From a bacterium (GTDB lineage Bacteria > Patescibacteriota > Patescibacteriia > Patescibacteriales > Patescibacteriaceae), in assembly GCA_021819805.1 (NCBI GenBank), contig JAKAEX010000002.1, positions 1-33,315 of the forward strand: a stretch of 33,315 nt of DNA, read 5' to 3'. The translations under genes and the position numbers were made by a program. Shown piece by piece: positions 14,667 through 22,350 of the stretch (position 1 is its first letter; each line of letters starts with the position of its first letter). The notes beneath the pieces were generated by a model. That model saw nothing but the letters and a program-made list of their open reading frames with translations, made no database searches and was not told the origin of the DNA.

Positions 14667-14671
14667 AGCGA

Positions 14672-16030
14672 TTAGATTTCCAGCAGGTAAAAACCGCTTT
14701 GGTTGTTGATGGTGGCAAAGAAAATAATTCGGTTGCCGTCGCGGTTGAAGCTTGGATAAGCGATTTTATCAAGATCCAAAAGAGTTGAGATATTATAGGC
14801 GTAGCGATCGTCTAATTCCAGGGTATTAATGCTGCGGTCAGTGGCAAAGACGACATAGTTATTGCTTTTGTGCCAAGCTAAGGCCGTGATCGGATGGCTG
14901 ATGCGAGTTAAAAGCTTGGCTTGATTGGCATCGCTGGTCCAGAGGCTTAATTCAAAATTGTTGCCAAAAACTAATTTGTCGCCGCTAACCCATTGGCCAA
15001 CAGTTAAAGCGCCAATTTCTTTAATTGAATAATCTTTGAGCCAAGGCAATTTAGTGCTGACAAGGTATAATTTTTTGCTGGTAATTTCTTGAAGATTAAT
15101 CGTATTTTGGCCTAAATCAATAAAGCGATAATTTTCAAAGGCCTTTAATTTTATAAGTTCAACTTCTTTGTCCAGATTGCCGTTTAATTTAAAAATAGAG
15201 AGACTGGGCATTGAGCCATCGCGGAGCAAATAAAGATAGCCGTCTTTCAAGGTGAAATCGGTGGTATCTGGACCAAGATCAATAACGGCTAATTGGTTAT
15301 TTTTCAGATTAAGGCTTTTAAGATTATTTTTTTCTCTTATATAAACCAAACTGTCATCGGCCCAAAGCAGCTTATCAAATGATTTTAAACCGGAATTTTT
15401 AAGATCGGTAATATTTGAATTGCGCCAATCAACCAGCGATTGGCCGGCGATGATGAATTGGCCGCTGGGCGACCAGCTGAGATAATTTTTAATTGGCTGG
15501 GGCAGAGTAATGGTTTGCGGCGCCTGGTTTTTATCTAAGGTAAAGATTTTCAGCTCTTGTTTGGTAAGCACGGCTAAGTGTTTGTGATCGGGCGAAACTA
15601 AAGTTGTTTGGATATTCTCAATTGGCATTTGATCCAGTAGCAGTGGCTGGCTTTTTTTGAAAAAATAAACATCTTCCAGATAAGTGGTTTCGCTTGGATT
15701 AATTATTAGCTGTTTTTCCCAGGGCCAATAGCCATCAAGCTCCAGGCGCACTTGGTAGGTGCCGGGCGTAATATTTTTTAATTTAATCGGCGTGGTGGCG
15801 GCTGATTCTCGACCGCTTAACTGACTTAAGAAGCTTACTTGTTTTTTGCCGTTTAAATAAATATTAGCGCCGGCAGGCGTGGTTTTGATATCAAACATGC
15901 CGGTTCGCTGGAGTTTCATGCCGGAGAAATTAAGTTTATAGCCAAAAGCATAGGGCAGAATAACGGCCGACAAAATAAAAAACATCGCGACAAAACTATA
16001 AAATAAAATTTTTCTGGCTCGGCTATTCAT
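14672..16030 (-). CDS. Membrane-anchored PEGA-domain protein with beta-propeller-like repeats
   Basis: The start is placed at MNSRARKILF (ATG 16030-16028), overlapping murA by 8 nt; a longer frame would read deep into murA. The 452-residue protein has one N-terminal membrane helix (about residues 8-30), then a PEGA domain (about 45-115: TTPAGANIYLNGKK, TPIKLKNITPGTYQVRLELD, GYWPWEKQL), a surface-layer-type beta domain. After it, WSPSGQFIIAG, WADDSLVYI, LAWHKSNNYVVFATDR and YPSFNRDGNRIIFFA look like TolB/WD-type propeller blades. It is probably displayed outside the membrane, with a binding or envelope-structural role. Linkage to murA supports a cell-envelope role. No enzymatic motif is seen. 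Confidence 0.85.
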   Translation of the reverse strand: MNSRARKILFYSFVAMFFILSAVILPYAFGYKLNFSGMKLQRTGMFDIKTTPAGANIYLNGKKQVSFLSQLSGRESAATTPIKLKNITPGTYQVRLELDGYWPWEKQLIINPSETTYLEDVYFFKKSQPLLLDQMPIENIQTTLVSPDHKHLAVLTKQELKIFTLDKNQAPQTITLPQPIKNYLSWSPSGQFIIAGQSLVDWRNSNITDLKNSGLKSFDKLLWADDSLVYIREKNNLKSLNLKNNQLAVIDLGPDTTDFTLKDGYLYLLRDGSMPSLSIFKLNGNLDKEVELIKLKAFENYRFIDLGQNTINLQEITSKKLYLVSTKLPWLKDYSIKEIGALTVGQWVSGDKLVFGNNFELSLWTSDANQAKLLTRISHPITALAWHKSNNYVVFATDRSINTLELDDRYAYNISTLLDLDKIAYPSFNRDGNRIIFFATINNQSGFYLLEI

Positions 16031-17282
16031 GGCGTTCAATTTTAGCGCCCAACTGCTGCAAGCGTTGGACAATGTCGGCATAGCCGCGGTCAATTTGATA
16101 AATATTATCAATTTCGGTTGTGCCCTGGGCGATTAAGCCGGCGATTACCATAGAGATGCCGGCGCGCAAATCAGGCGAGGTAAGTTTGTGGCCGCTCAAA
16201 GGCGTCGGTCCATTAACCACGACTCGATGCGGATCGCACATAATAATGTTGGCGCCCATCTGCGCGAGCAAATCGGTAAACAACAAACGGCGATCATAAA
16301 TTGTTTCATGGATAATGCTGGCGCCTTCAGCTTGAGTCATTAAGACAGTGTAAGGCGATTGCAAATCAGTTGGAAAACCCGGGTATTCATGAGTTTTAAT
16401 GCTGTAAGCTTTGAGTTCGTCAGCTTTTAAAATTTTCAGCCAGTCCGGGCCAACTTCAAACTTCACGCCGATTTTGGCAAAGACGGCCAATAGCGATTCC
16501 AAGTGAGCCGGCTGGCAATGAGTGATGGTAATGGCTGATTTGGTGGCGGCCGCTAAGATGGCAAAAGTGCCGGCTTCAATCCGGTCGGGAATAATTTTAA
16601 AATTACCGGCGCTGATAGATTCAACCCCGTCAATAATAATAGTCGGTGTGCCGGCGCCGCTGATACGCGCGCCTTGAGTATTAAGATAGTCGGCTAAGGC
16701 GGAAATTTCCGGCTCCAGAGCGCAATTTTTTAAAACTGTCCGGCCGGCGGCCAAAACTGCTGTCATCATCAAACTTTCCGTGCCGGTTACGCTCACAGTC
16801 GTAAAGAAATATTCGCAGCCCTGTAGGCGTTTAGCGCTTAGGTGATAAAAACCATGGCGTACGCTTACCTTAGCGCCCATCGCCTCAAAGCCTTCCAAGA
16901 ATAAATCAATCGGCCGTTTGCCGGCGCCGATAACGCAGCCGCCCGGATGAGGGAATTTGGCTTCGCCCAAGCGAGCCAAGAGCGGGCCGACAAACATAAT
17001 AGAAGCGCGGAGCTTGTTGGCCAAGGTCGGCGATAATTCGTGCCGGTTTAAATGACTGGTATTGATTACACAGCCATCGGCATTTAGCTCAACTTGGCCG
17101 CCCAAATCCTGGACAATCTCCAAAGCTCTATCAATATCTTCAATTTTCGGCAGGTTGCTGATGCTTATCGGTTGATTTGACAATAAAGCAGCCGGAATAA
17201 TCTTCAAAGCCGCATTTTTTGCCCCTTTAACCGCAATTTCGCCCGACAGCTTGTGGCCGCCTTCAATAATAAATTTAGACAT
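16023..17282 (-). CDS. murA: UDP-N-acetylglucosamine 1-carboxyvinyltransferase
   Basis: MurA adds enolpyruvate from PEP to UDP-GlcNAc, the first committed step of peptidoglycan synthesis, in the cytoplasm. This 419-residue protein matches the family length. It has KGAKNAALKIIPAALLSN near the N-terminus (K and N contact substrate), LRASIMFVGPLLARLG (about residues 89-104) and the loop HPGGCVIGAGKRPIDLF with the catalytic Cys near 114, the residue that fosfomycin alkylates. Later motifs are GVESISAG and PDLRAGISMVIAGL near the C-terminus. Keeping this Cys predicts fosfomycin sensitivity at the target level. It has its own promoter and leads the PEGA-protein gene. Stop is TAG. Confidence 0.97.
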   Translation of the reverse strand: MSKFIIEGGHKLSGEIAVKGAKNAALKIIPAALLSNQPISISNLPKIEDIDRALEIVQDLGGQVELNADGCVINTSHLNRHELSPTLANKLRASIMFVGPLLARLGEAKFPHPGGCVIGAGKRPIDLFLEGFEAMGAKVSVRHGFYHLSAKRLQGCEYFFTTVSVTGTESLMMTAVLAAGRTVLKNCALEPEISALADYLNTQGARISGAGTPTIIIDGVESISAGNFKIIPDRIEAGTFAILAAATKSAITITHCQPAHLESLLAVFAKIGVKFEVGPDWLKILKADELKAYSIKTHEYPGFPTDLQSPYTVLMTQAEGASIIHETIYDRRLLFTDLLAQMGANIIMCDPHRVVVNGPTPLSGHKLTSPDLRAGISMVIAGLIAQGTTEIDNIYQIDRGYADIVQRLQQLGAKIERHE

Positions 17283-17306
17283 AATTAGCAGATTAGCTAT
17301 TTTTTC

Positions 17307-17335
17307 ATTATAATTAAACTACAAGCTTTTAGCAA
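17307..17335 (-). promoter_or_regulatory. murA promoter
   Basis: On the minus strand TTGCTA (17335-17330), 17 nt and a perfect TATAAT (17312-17307). Transcription would start near 17300, giving an about 18-nt leader to the murA ATG at 17282. Confidence 0.6.
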
Positions 17336-17357
17336 TTTTGGCAAGTCTTATAAAAAT

Positions 17358-17486
17358 ATGAAAAATACTTCTCGTATCAAAGCCGGCAAGCGCGGCGGCA
17401 ATCCGGGCTATCGCACCGCCTCAACCTGGCGGGCTAACGTGGCGCTTAAGGCTAAAAATTTAAAAAATAAAAAGCCCGGTTTTTAG
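17358..17486 (+). CDS. Candidate small basic protein (42 aa)
   Basis: A 42-codon ORF starts at ATG 17358 and ends in TAG at 17486. It encodes a very basic, glycine-containing peptide: MKNTSRIKAGKRGGNPGY, then RTASTWRANVALKAK, ending KNKKPGF. Its codons (CGC, GGC, GCC, ACC) match the host's usual style, unlike random spacer. It lies between murA and a minus-strand hypothetical, divergent from murA. There is no SD site; a weak TATAAA (17349-17354) lies just before the start. Its 3' end overlaps a terminator that serves the opposite gene. It could be a nucleic-acid-binding small protein, or chance. Confidence 0.45.
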   Translation: MKNTSRIKAGKRGGNPGYRTASTWRANVALKAKNLKNKKPGF

Positions 17487-17492
17487 TCGGGC
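17464..17492 (-). terminator. Intrinsic terminator for the 17962-17483 gene
   Basis: On the minus strand AGCCCG pairs with CGGGCT (17492-17487 and 17478-17473), and a T-rich tail follows. The stop codon of the gene it ends lies in the loop. Confidence 0.7.
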
Positions 17493-17962
17493 TCCAGTTC
17501 GCGTTTAACGCGTCCGATGATTTCTTGAAAATCCCTTACATTGGCGGCATAAATAAGGTCGTCATCCGAGGGTTTTTCTTTTTTAAAAAGCTTGAAATCC
17601 CAAAATTTGTCGGGATTTTCAGTGGCCAAGAAACGATCAAGTATGGCTTGATCCAAATTCTTGATAAAGGCAATCAGTTTGTCTTTATCTTTGTCTTTGG
17701 GCTTATTCTTTCGTTTGCCCTTGCCCTTACCGATGCCTTTAACACCTTTATTAACTTCAGTAAGGCAATAAACAAAGTGTAGAATAAATTTATTATCCAA
17801 AAGTCTTTTAGCTTCCGGGAGCTCTCCTGCTTCTGCCAATTCCAATTTGTATTTTGCTCTTAAGTTTAGATCCAGGATTTCAACAAACCAAAAACAATGT
17901 TCGTTAGCATAACGCCTGGTGTCAGGGTGTAGCTGCGCCGGAATTCTTTTTTCTGCTGTCAT
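17483..17962 (-). CDS. Hypothetical protein with a lysine-rich linker
   Basis: I cannot assign this 159-residue protein. It appears to have two helical parts, about residues 1-72 and 95-159, joined by a strongly basic linker around 74-95 (GVKGIGKGKGKRKNKPKDKD). The first part has several aromatic residues and a Cys (HCFWFVEIL); the second ends KRELEPD. The linker resembles the flexible tails of nucleic-acid-associated proteins, but that is weak evidence. No signal peptide or membrane segment is present. It is transcribed alone from a consensus -35 promoter and closed by its own terminator. Confidence 0.68.
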   Translation of the reverse strand: MTAEKRIPAQLHPDTRRYANEHCFWFVEILDLNLRAKYKLELAEAGELPEAKRLLDNKFILHFVYCLTEVNKGVKGIGKGKGKRKNKPKDKDKDKLIAFIKNLDQAILDRFLATENPDKFWDFKLFKKEKPSDDDLIYAANVRDFQEIIGRVKRELEPD

Positions 17963-17998
17963 GGCTAAGCCCTTTTAGTGAAGGAACAATTTTTTCTT

Positions 17999-18027
17999 AG
18001 ACTAACTATTTGCTGTAAGTTTGTCAA
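17999..18027 (-). promoter_or_regulatory. Putative promoter for the 17962 gene
   Basis: On the minus strand a consensus TTGACA (18027-18022) is followed after 17 nt by TAGTCT (18004-17999), about 37 nt before the ATG. Confidence 0.5.
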
Positions 18028-18043
18028 GCGGGCTTAGGATTAA

Positions 18044-18068
18044 TAAAAAACCGATCCCCAGATCGGTT
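18044..18068 (-). terminator. Intrinsic terminator of the dprA-topA operon
   Basis: AACCGATC (minus strand, 18068-18061) pairs with GATCGGTT (18056-18049) around TGGG, followed by TTTTTTA. The stop codon of the 18399-18067 gene begins inside the stem. Confidence 0.82.
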
Positions 18069-18399
18069 ATTTAAACTTTAGCAACTTTGCTCTTTGCAGG
18101 TATTCCGGCTTTAATTTTAGCACCTCCCGTAATAAATTTTCTATCTCCGACGGAGCTAATTTTCTCATAATACCGTCATTGCCCAAGCGCCGATGAACGA
18201 AAAAAACAATTACTTGTTTGGAAGCTCGGCCGCCAGTACCCTGGAGACTAAACTTTATTTTAAATAATTTTTTAAGAGCCGTTAAGTCTAAAGAATAAAG
18301 ATTAGCCGACTCATCATAAAGCTGAACCCCGGTAATTTGGTTTAAGCGTTCATTGGTTTCCGGAGTTTCCGGCGAAACAAAATATTGGTAATGTACCAT
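18067..18399 (-). CDS. Hypothetical small protein at the end of the dprA-topA operon
   Basis: The start at 18399 is fixed by a full SD, AGGAGG (18409-18404), 4 nt upstream and just after the topA stop, so translation is likely re-initiated. The 110-residue product begins MVHYQYFVSPETPETNERLN, has a mixed middle (LTALKKLFKIKFSLQGTGGR; KQVIVFFVHRRLGN) and ends in a helical, basic segment (LLREVLKLKPEYLQRAKLLK). It has no membrane segment. I do not recognise the family. Operon membership with DprA and topoisomerase I suggests a DNA-related role, by association only. Confidence 0.72.
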   Translation of the reverse strand: MVHYQYFVSPETPETNERLNQITGVQLYDESANLYSLDLTALKKLFKIKFSLQGTGGRASKQVIVFFVHRRLGNDGIMRKLAPSEIENLLREVLKLKPEYLQRAKLLKFK

Positions 18400-18410
18400 T
18401 AACCCTCCTC

Positions 18411-20621
18411 TTATTTTTTGCTGCAATCTCTATTTGAACATTTAATTTCTTCATCTTTGGTGCTAATCATCAGCGAACCGCAGTCCGGGCATTTGGCGCC
18501 GGTCGGTTTGCCGTTATAAGCATTTTTGCATTCGGGGTAGTTGCTGCAGGCATAAAAAACACCACGCTTGCTGCGTTTGGCCACGATTTCACCTTTGCCG
18601 CAGGCCGGGCATTTTACGCCGGTGGAAGTAAGTCCGTTTTCTTTTATATTTTTTATATTTTTACATTTGGGATAAGCGGTACAAGCCAAGAAGGGGCCAT
18701 AGCGGCCGACTTTAATAGCCATGGGCGAACCGCATTTGGCGCAAACCTCCTTGGGATATTTGGCGCTGAGCTCCTTGATTTCCACCTCATCTTTTTTGCC
18801 GTCGTTATCAACGTCGCCGTCATGAAACTTTTTGGTATTTTTGCATTCCGGAAAATTGGTGCAGGCTAAAAATTTGCCGTAGCGCCCGGTTTTAATAACC
18901 ATGGGCGAACCGCATTTGTCGCAAACTTCGTTTGATTTAACGTCGGGCATAATATCTTGTTTATTAATTTCCTTGTTTTTGATTTCCAGGTTGGCGTGAA
19001 ACGGCTCGTAAAATTCTTTAATAACCGGCTGCCAAGCTTCTTTGCCCTCGGCGATTTCGTCCAAGTCTTTTTCCAATTTGGCGGTAAACTTTAAATCCAC
19101 CACTTTGGGAAAATGTTCCACTAATAAATCATTAACCACAAAAGCGATGTCGTTTGGTTTGAGGCGTTTATTTTCATCGCGCTCCACATAATTTCTGGCT
19201 TCAATCGTGGCAATAGTCGGCGCGTAAGTTGATGGCCGGCCAATTTCGTGTTTTTCCAATTCTTTAACCAAGGTGGCGTCGGAGTAGCGAGCCGGCGGCT
19301 TGGTTGAATGTTCTTCGGTTTTTAGTTCTTGCAAAGTTAAAGTTTCGCCGACACTTACTATTGGCAATTGGTTCTCGGCTGATTTTTCCGGATAAATTTT
19401 CAGGTAGCCGTCAAATTTTAAAGTTTGGCCTTGCGCCAGCAATTCATATTTGCCGGCTTTAACCGTAATATGGGCGCTGTCAAAAATTGCGTCGGGCATT
19501 TGGCTGGCAACTGAGCGCTGCCAGATTAATTGATACATTTTAAATTGCCGCGGATCCAATTCATTTTTCAAAGAATCAGGAGTTTGGCTGGCTTCGGTCG
19601 GGCGGATGGCTTCGTGGGCTTCTTGGGCGCCGGCCGATTTGGTTTTGTAGCGGCGGTCAGCGGAATATTTTTCACCCAAAGTTTCCGTTAAATAATTTTT
19701 AGCATCATTAATAAATTTCTCACTTAAATTGAGCGAGTCGGTGCGCATATAAGTAATGTAGCCGCTTTCATACAAACGCTGGGCCAGCATCATGGTTTGT
19801 TTGGCGCTATAGCCCAAGCGGCGATTGGCGGTCTGCTGGAGGGTGGAAGTTTTAAACGGTGTTGGCGCTTTTTGTTTGGCTTCTTTGGTTTCAACTTCGC
19901 CGACGACAAATTCAGCTGTCTTAAGTTCGGCGCTGATGGTGTCAGCCTGTTCTTTATTTTTAATGGCCAAGCGGTCTAATTTTTTGTCGTCTATTTTGTC
20001 CAGCAAGGCGCTGAAAGTTTGCTGCTTCGGATCGGCTAAGTCGGCTTCAATTGTCCAGTAAGCTTGCGGTTGAAAAGCTTGAATTTCTCGTTCGCGATCA
20101 ACGACTAAACGGACGGCGACCGATTGGACGCGGCCGGCTGATAAGCCCTTGGCGACTTTGCGCCACAAAAAAGGCGAGAGTTCGTAGCCAACCAAGCGGT
20201 CTAAAACTCGGCGCGCCTGCTGGGCGTCAATTAGGTTATTGTCCAAACCGCGCGGCTTGTCTAAGGCTTTTAAAATGGCGTCTTTGGTAATTTCATGAAA
20301 GACGATTCGTTTGGCCTCGGCCGGCTTAATCTTTAAAGCTTCGGCTAAGTGCCAGGCAATCGCTTCTCCTTCGCGGTCTTCATCGGAGGCCAGAATAATT
20401 TCATCGGCTTTTTTGGCCAGGGCTTTAAGCTTGGCTACAACCGGCTTGGCTTTGGCCGGCACGACATATTTTGGTTCAAAATTATTGTTAACATCCACGC
20501 CCAAAACACTTTTCGGCAAATCACGGATATGCCCAAAAGAAGACTCTATCTTATAATTAGAGCCTAAAAATTTGGCGATGGTTTTGGCTTTAGTCGGCGA
20601 TTCGACGATAACTAATTTCAT
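18411..20621 (-). CDS. topA: DNA topoisomerase I
   Basis: This 736-residue type IA topoisomerase relaxes negatively supercoiled DNA by breaking one strand through a tyrosyl link. The N-terminal TOPRIM domain has KLVIVESPTKAKTIAKFLG (residues 2-20) and the acidic SDEDREGEAIAWHL (about 79-92). The active-site tyrosine lies in YITYMRTDSL (about 289-298). The C-terminus carries four zinc-ribbon modules with CxxC pairs: CDKCGSP, CAKCGSP, CPACGKG and CPDCGSL (about 563-735); the last one is short. The start overlaps the dprA stop by 4 nt (ATGA). Length fits bacterial TopA with a shortened tail. Confidence 0.97.
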   Translation of the reverse strand: MKLVIVESPTKAKTIAKFLGSNYKIESSFGHIRDLPKSVLGVDVNNNFEPKYVVPAKAKPVVAKLKALAKKADEIILASDEDREGEAIAWHLAEALKIKPAEAKRIVFHEITKDAILKALDKPRGLDNNLIDAQQARRVLDRLVGYELSPFLWRKVAKGLSAGRVQSVAVRLVVDREREIQAFQPQAYWTIEADLADPKQQTFSALLDKIDDKKLDRLAIKNKEQADTISAELKTAEFVVGEVETKEAKQKAPTPFKTSTLQQTANRRLGYSAKQTMMLAQRLYESGYITYMRTDSLNLSEKFINDAKNYLTETLGEKYSADRRYKTKSAGAQEAHEAIRPTEASQTPDSLKNELDPRQFKMYQLIWQRSVASQMPDAIFDSAHITVKAGKYELLAQGQTLKFDGYLKIYPEKSAENQLPIVSVGETLTLQELKTEEHSTKPPARYSDATLVKELEKHEIGRPSTYAPTIATIEARNYVERDENKRLKPNDIAFVVNDLLVEHFPKVVDLKFTAKLEKDLDEIAEGKEAWQPVIKEFYEPFHANLEIKNKEINKQDIMPDVKSNEVCDKCGSPMVIKTGRYGKFLACTNFPECKNTKKFHDGDVDNDGKKDEVEIKELSAKYPKEVCAKCGSPMAIKVGRYGPFLACTAYPKCKNIKNIKENGLTSTGVKCPACGKGEIVAKRSKRGVFYACSNYPECKNAYNGKPTGAKCPDCGSLMISTKDEEIKCSNRDCSKK

Positions 20622-21700
20622 AGTTTAAGATAAATGGAGTTGCCAATATTTTTGACAAAACCTTTGATTTCCATAAGCGTTAGTGTACTGGTTATAACAC
20701 CAATGTCAAGTTTTAGCAAGTTGCTTAGCTCGTCCAGGTGTTTAGCTTCACTGTTTAAAGCGTTTAAAATTTTAATTTCTTCGGCGTTCAATTCTTGGCG
20801 GCTGGAAGTTTGACTGCCACCGGTTTCCAGCTCCAAAACTTCATAAACATCTTCGGTTTTGGTAATCGGTTTGGCGCCTAATTTCAGCAGATGATTAGCG
20901 CCGGCCGAGACCGGAGAAAAAATATTGCCGGGCACAGCCATAACTTCGCGGTTTTGTTCTAGGCCGTAATGAGCAGTAATCAACGAACCGGATTTAGCGG
21001 CCGCCTCAATAACCAGCACACCCAAGCTGATGCCCGAAATAAGGCGATTGCGTCGAGGAAAATTAAATTTATTGGCGCTGGTTTTGGGCGGGAATTCACT
21101 AATTAGCGCTCCGCCTTGAGCCACAATTTTATCGGCCAAGCAGCGATTGGCGGCTGGGTATAAGCTGGGCCGGTCTAAGCCCGAACCTAAGACAGCAATA
21201 GTTTTGCCACTAACCGCCAAGGCAGCTTGGTGCGCTAAGGCGTCAATGCCAAAAGCCAAGCCGCTGACAATGGTTAAATTATTTTGCGCCAAGTCTTTGA
21301 CCAAACGATTAACCGCCATCTGGCCATAAGGCGAAGGCCGGCGCGAGCCGACTACGGCTAAAGGCAGATGATAAAGCTCCGATTTTAAATTGCCTTGATA
21401 ATAGAGCAGGGGTGGCGGTTGATAAATATTTTTTAAAAGAGGTGGGTAAAACTCGTCATCAAATTCAACGGCTTGGATTTGATGCTGAGTCATTGTTGAT
21501 AAAAGATTTTCAATTTTAACTAAGTCGCGCCAGCTGATAAATTCGTCGATGGTTTTTTGATTAAGTCCGAGAGATAAAAGTTTGGCCGATGATGCTTGCC
21601 AGGCTGTTTGCCAATTGCCCAAACTTTTTAGGCGCGCTAAACTGGCCGGCCCGAATTTTGGAAAATGAGTTAAAGCGATGAGATAATTTTTTTCCTCCAT
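20618..21700 (-). CDS. dprA: DNA processing protein DprA (Smf)
   Basis: DprA binds incoming single-stranded DNA during natural transformation and loads RecA. This 360-residue protein has an N-terminal helical (SAM-like) region and then the extended Rossmann fold: LAVVGSRRPSPYGQMAV (about residues 113-129), TIVSGLAFGIDALAHQAAL, AVLGSGLDRPSLYPAANRCL, ISEFPP, NFPRRNRLISGIS (about 213-225) and SLITAHYGLEQNREVMAVPG. The C-terminal winged-helix domain is about 295-360. It starts the operon with topA, a common pairing. Natural competence is widespread in Patescibacteria, which fits. The promoter gives a leader of about 5 nt. Confidence 0.95.
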   Translation of the reverse strand: MEEKNYLIALTHFPKFGPASLARLKSLGNWQTAWQASSAKLLSLGLNQKTIDEFISWRDLVKIENLLSTMTQHQIQAVEFDDEFYPPLLKNIYQPPPLLYYQGNLKSELYHLPLAVVGSRRPSPYGQMAVNRLVKDLAQNNLTIVSGLAFGIDALAHQAALAVSGKTIAVLGSGLDRPSLYPAANRCLADKIVAQGGALISEFPPKTSANKFNFPRRNRLISGISLGVLVIEAAAKSGSLITAHYGLEQNREVMAVPGNIFSPVSAGANHLLKLGAKPITKTEDVYEVLELETGGSQTSSRQELNAEEIKILNALNSEAKHLDELSNLLKLDIGVITSTLTLMEIKGFVKNIGNSIYLKL

Positions 21701-21711
21701 AAATTCTTTTT

Positions 21712-21740
21712 ATTATATCACATCATATAATACATATCAC
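21712..21740 (-). promoter_or_regulatory. Putative dprA-topA promoter
   Basis: On the minus strand GTGATA (21740-21735), 17 nt and a perfect TATAAT (21717-21712). The predicted start near 21705 leaves about 5 nt before the ATG at 21700, near-leaderless. Confidence 0.55.
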
Positions 21741-21750
21741 ATTGCATAGG

Positions 21751-21828
21751 TGTCATACCCGCGAAGGCGGGTATCCAGTCCGTGGTAAAATTAGCAACCG
21801 TCTGGATTCCCGCTTTCGCGGGAATGAC
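21751..21828. repeat. Inverted pair of TGTCATNCCCGC palindromic repeats
   Basis: Two units face each other: TGTCATACCCGCGAAGGCGG then GTATCCAG (21751-21778), and CTGGATTCCCGC then TTTCGCGGGAATGAC (21802-21828). Each unit contains its own hairpin (CCCGC/GCGGG). Such back-to-back units with GTCAT/ATGAC ends resemble a REP-type or MITE-type mobile repeat. Confidence 0.75.
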
Positions 21829-21854
21829 GATTAGTATGTGGTTGTCTTATATTA

Positions 21855-21875
21855 TCGCTTTCGCGGGAATGACAT
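21855..21875. repeat. Partial third copy of the same repeat
   Basis: TCGCTTTCGCGGGAATGACA repeats the right half of the unit at 21802-21828. It appears to be a truncated copy. A hairpin AAAAATATGG/CCATATTTTT (21882-21907) follows and may serve as a second terminator for the tRNA transcript. Confidence 0.65.
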
Positions 21876-21944
21876 AAATAAAAAAATATGGGCTATGCCA
21901 TATTTTTGTAAACTTGGTTTTACACGATGGTTCTCGCCACCCAA

Positions 21945-21975
21945 ACGCAAAATAAAACACGGGCAAAAACCCGTG
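21945..21975 (-). terminator. Intrinsic terminator after tRNA-Ile
   Basis: On the minus strand CACGGG (21975-21970) pairs with CCCGTG (21963-21958), loop TTTTTG, followed by TTTTATTTTG. It lies 10 nt beyond the tRNA 3' end. Confidence 0.8.
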
Positions 21976-21985
21976 ATTTATTTTG

Positions 21986-22059
21986 TGCGCCTGGATGGAC
22001 TTGAACCATCGACCCCCGCCTTATAAGGGCGGTGCTCTAACCAGCTGAGCTACAGGCAC
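21986..22059 (-). tRNA. tRNA-Ile, anticodon UAU
   Basis: The minus strand folds as a complete 74-nt cloverleaf: acceptor GTGCCTG/CAGGCGC with discriminator A, D-arm GCTC/GAGC, anticodon arm CCGCC/GGCGG with loop CTTATAA, and T-arm GATGG/CCATC with TTCAAGT. The anticodon is UAU, reading AUA. Most bacteria instead use a CAU anticodon modified by TilS. The 3' CCA is not encoded. It is co-transcribed with the tRNA-Val upstream. Confidence 0.93.
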
Positions 22060-22065
22060 CAGACG

Positions 22066-22141
22066 AGTTCATAAAGTAAAAAGTTCATAAAGTTTGTAAA
22101 GTTGTCGTTTTTGACTTTATCAACTTTCAACTTTATGAACT
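22066..22141. repeat. AGTTCATAAAGT repeats in the spacer between two tRNAs
   Basis: AGTTCATAAAGT occurs twice in direct orientation (22066-22077 and 22082-22093), and CTTTATGAACT inverts it (22131-22141). The inverted pair can form an 11-bp stem spanning most of the spacer between tRNA-Val and tRNA-Ile. It could guide tRNA precursor processing, or be repeat decay. Confidence 0.5.
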
Positions 22142-22148
22142 GTTTCTG

Positions 22149-22222
22149 TGGACGATACTGGATTCGAACCAGTGACCTCTACAATGTCAATGTAGCGCTC
22201 TAACCAACTGAGCTAATCGTCC
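22149..22222 (-). tRNA. tRNA-Val, anticodon GAC
   Basis: A 74-nt cloverleaf on the minus strand: acceptor GGACGAT/ATCGTCC with discriminator A, D-arm GCTC/GAGC, anticodon arm CTACA/TGTAG with loop TTGACAT, and T-arm with GGTTCGAATCC. Anticodon GAC reads GUC and GUU. CCA is not encoded. It lies first in the transcript with tRNA-Ile. Confidence 0.95.
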
Positions 22223-22238
22223 TCTCGTATGTGTTCCT

Positions 22239-22267
22239 AATTTAATTAATTTTTAGCTTTTTGTCAA
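22239..22267 (-). promoter_or_regulatory. Promoter of the tRNA-Val/tRNA-Ile unit
   Basis: On the minus strand a consensus TTGACA (22267-22262), 17 nt and TAAATT (22244-22239), 16 nt before the tRNA-Val 5' end. It lies divergent from the phosphatidyltransferase gene. Confidence 0.6.
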
Positions 22268-22350
22268 TTTTTGATAATTTGACTTTGATTATTTTAATTT
22301 GTAAGATGGGGTTAATTAACGATAAATGTACCTTTAAAGAAGGAGGTTTA

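Noticed and set aside
16031-16111. Upstream start for the PEGA-domain gene
   Set aside because: The extra 27 residues overlap murA coding sequence and would precede the natural positively charged start of the membrane helix.
22066-22141. CRISPR-like array
   Set aside because: Only two direct 12-nt units with a 4-nt gap and one inverted unit; no regular spacers and no cas genes.
22261-22350. Upstream TTG start for the phosphatidyltransferase
   Set aside because: The frame runs through a full AGGAGG that correctly positions the GTG at 22351, and the extra residues do not resemble the family.
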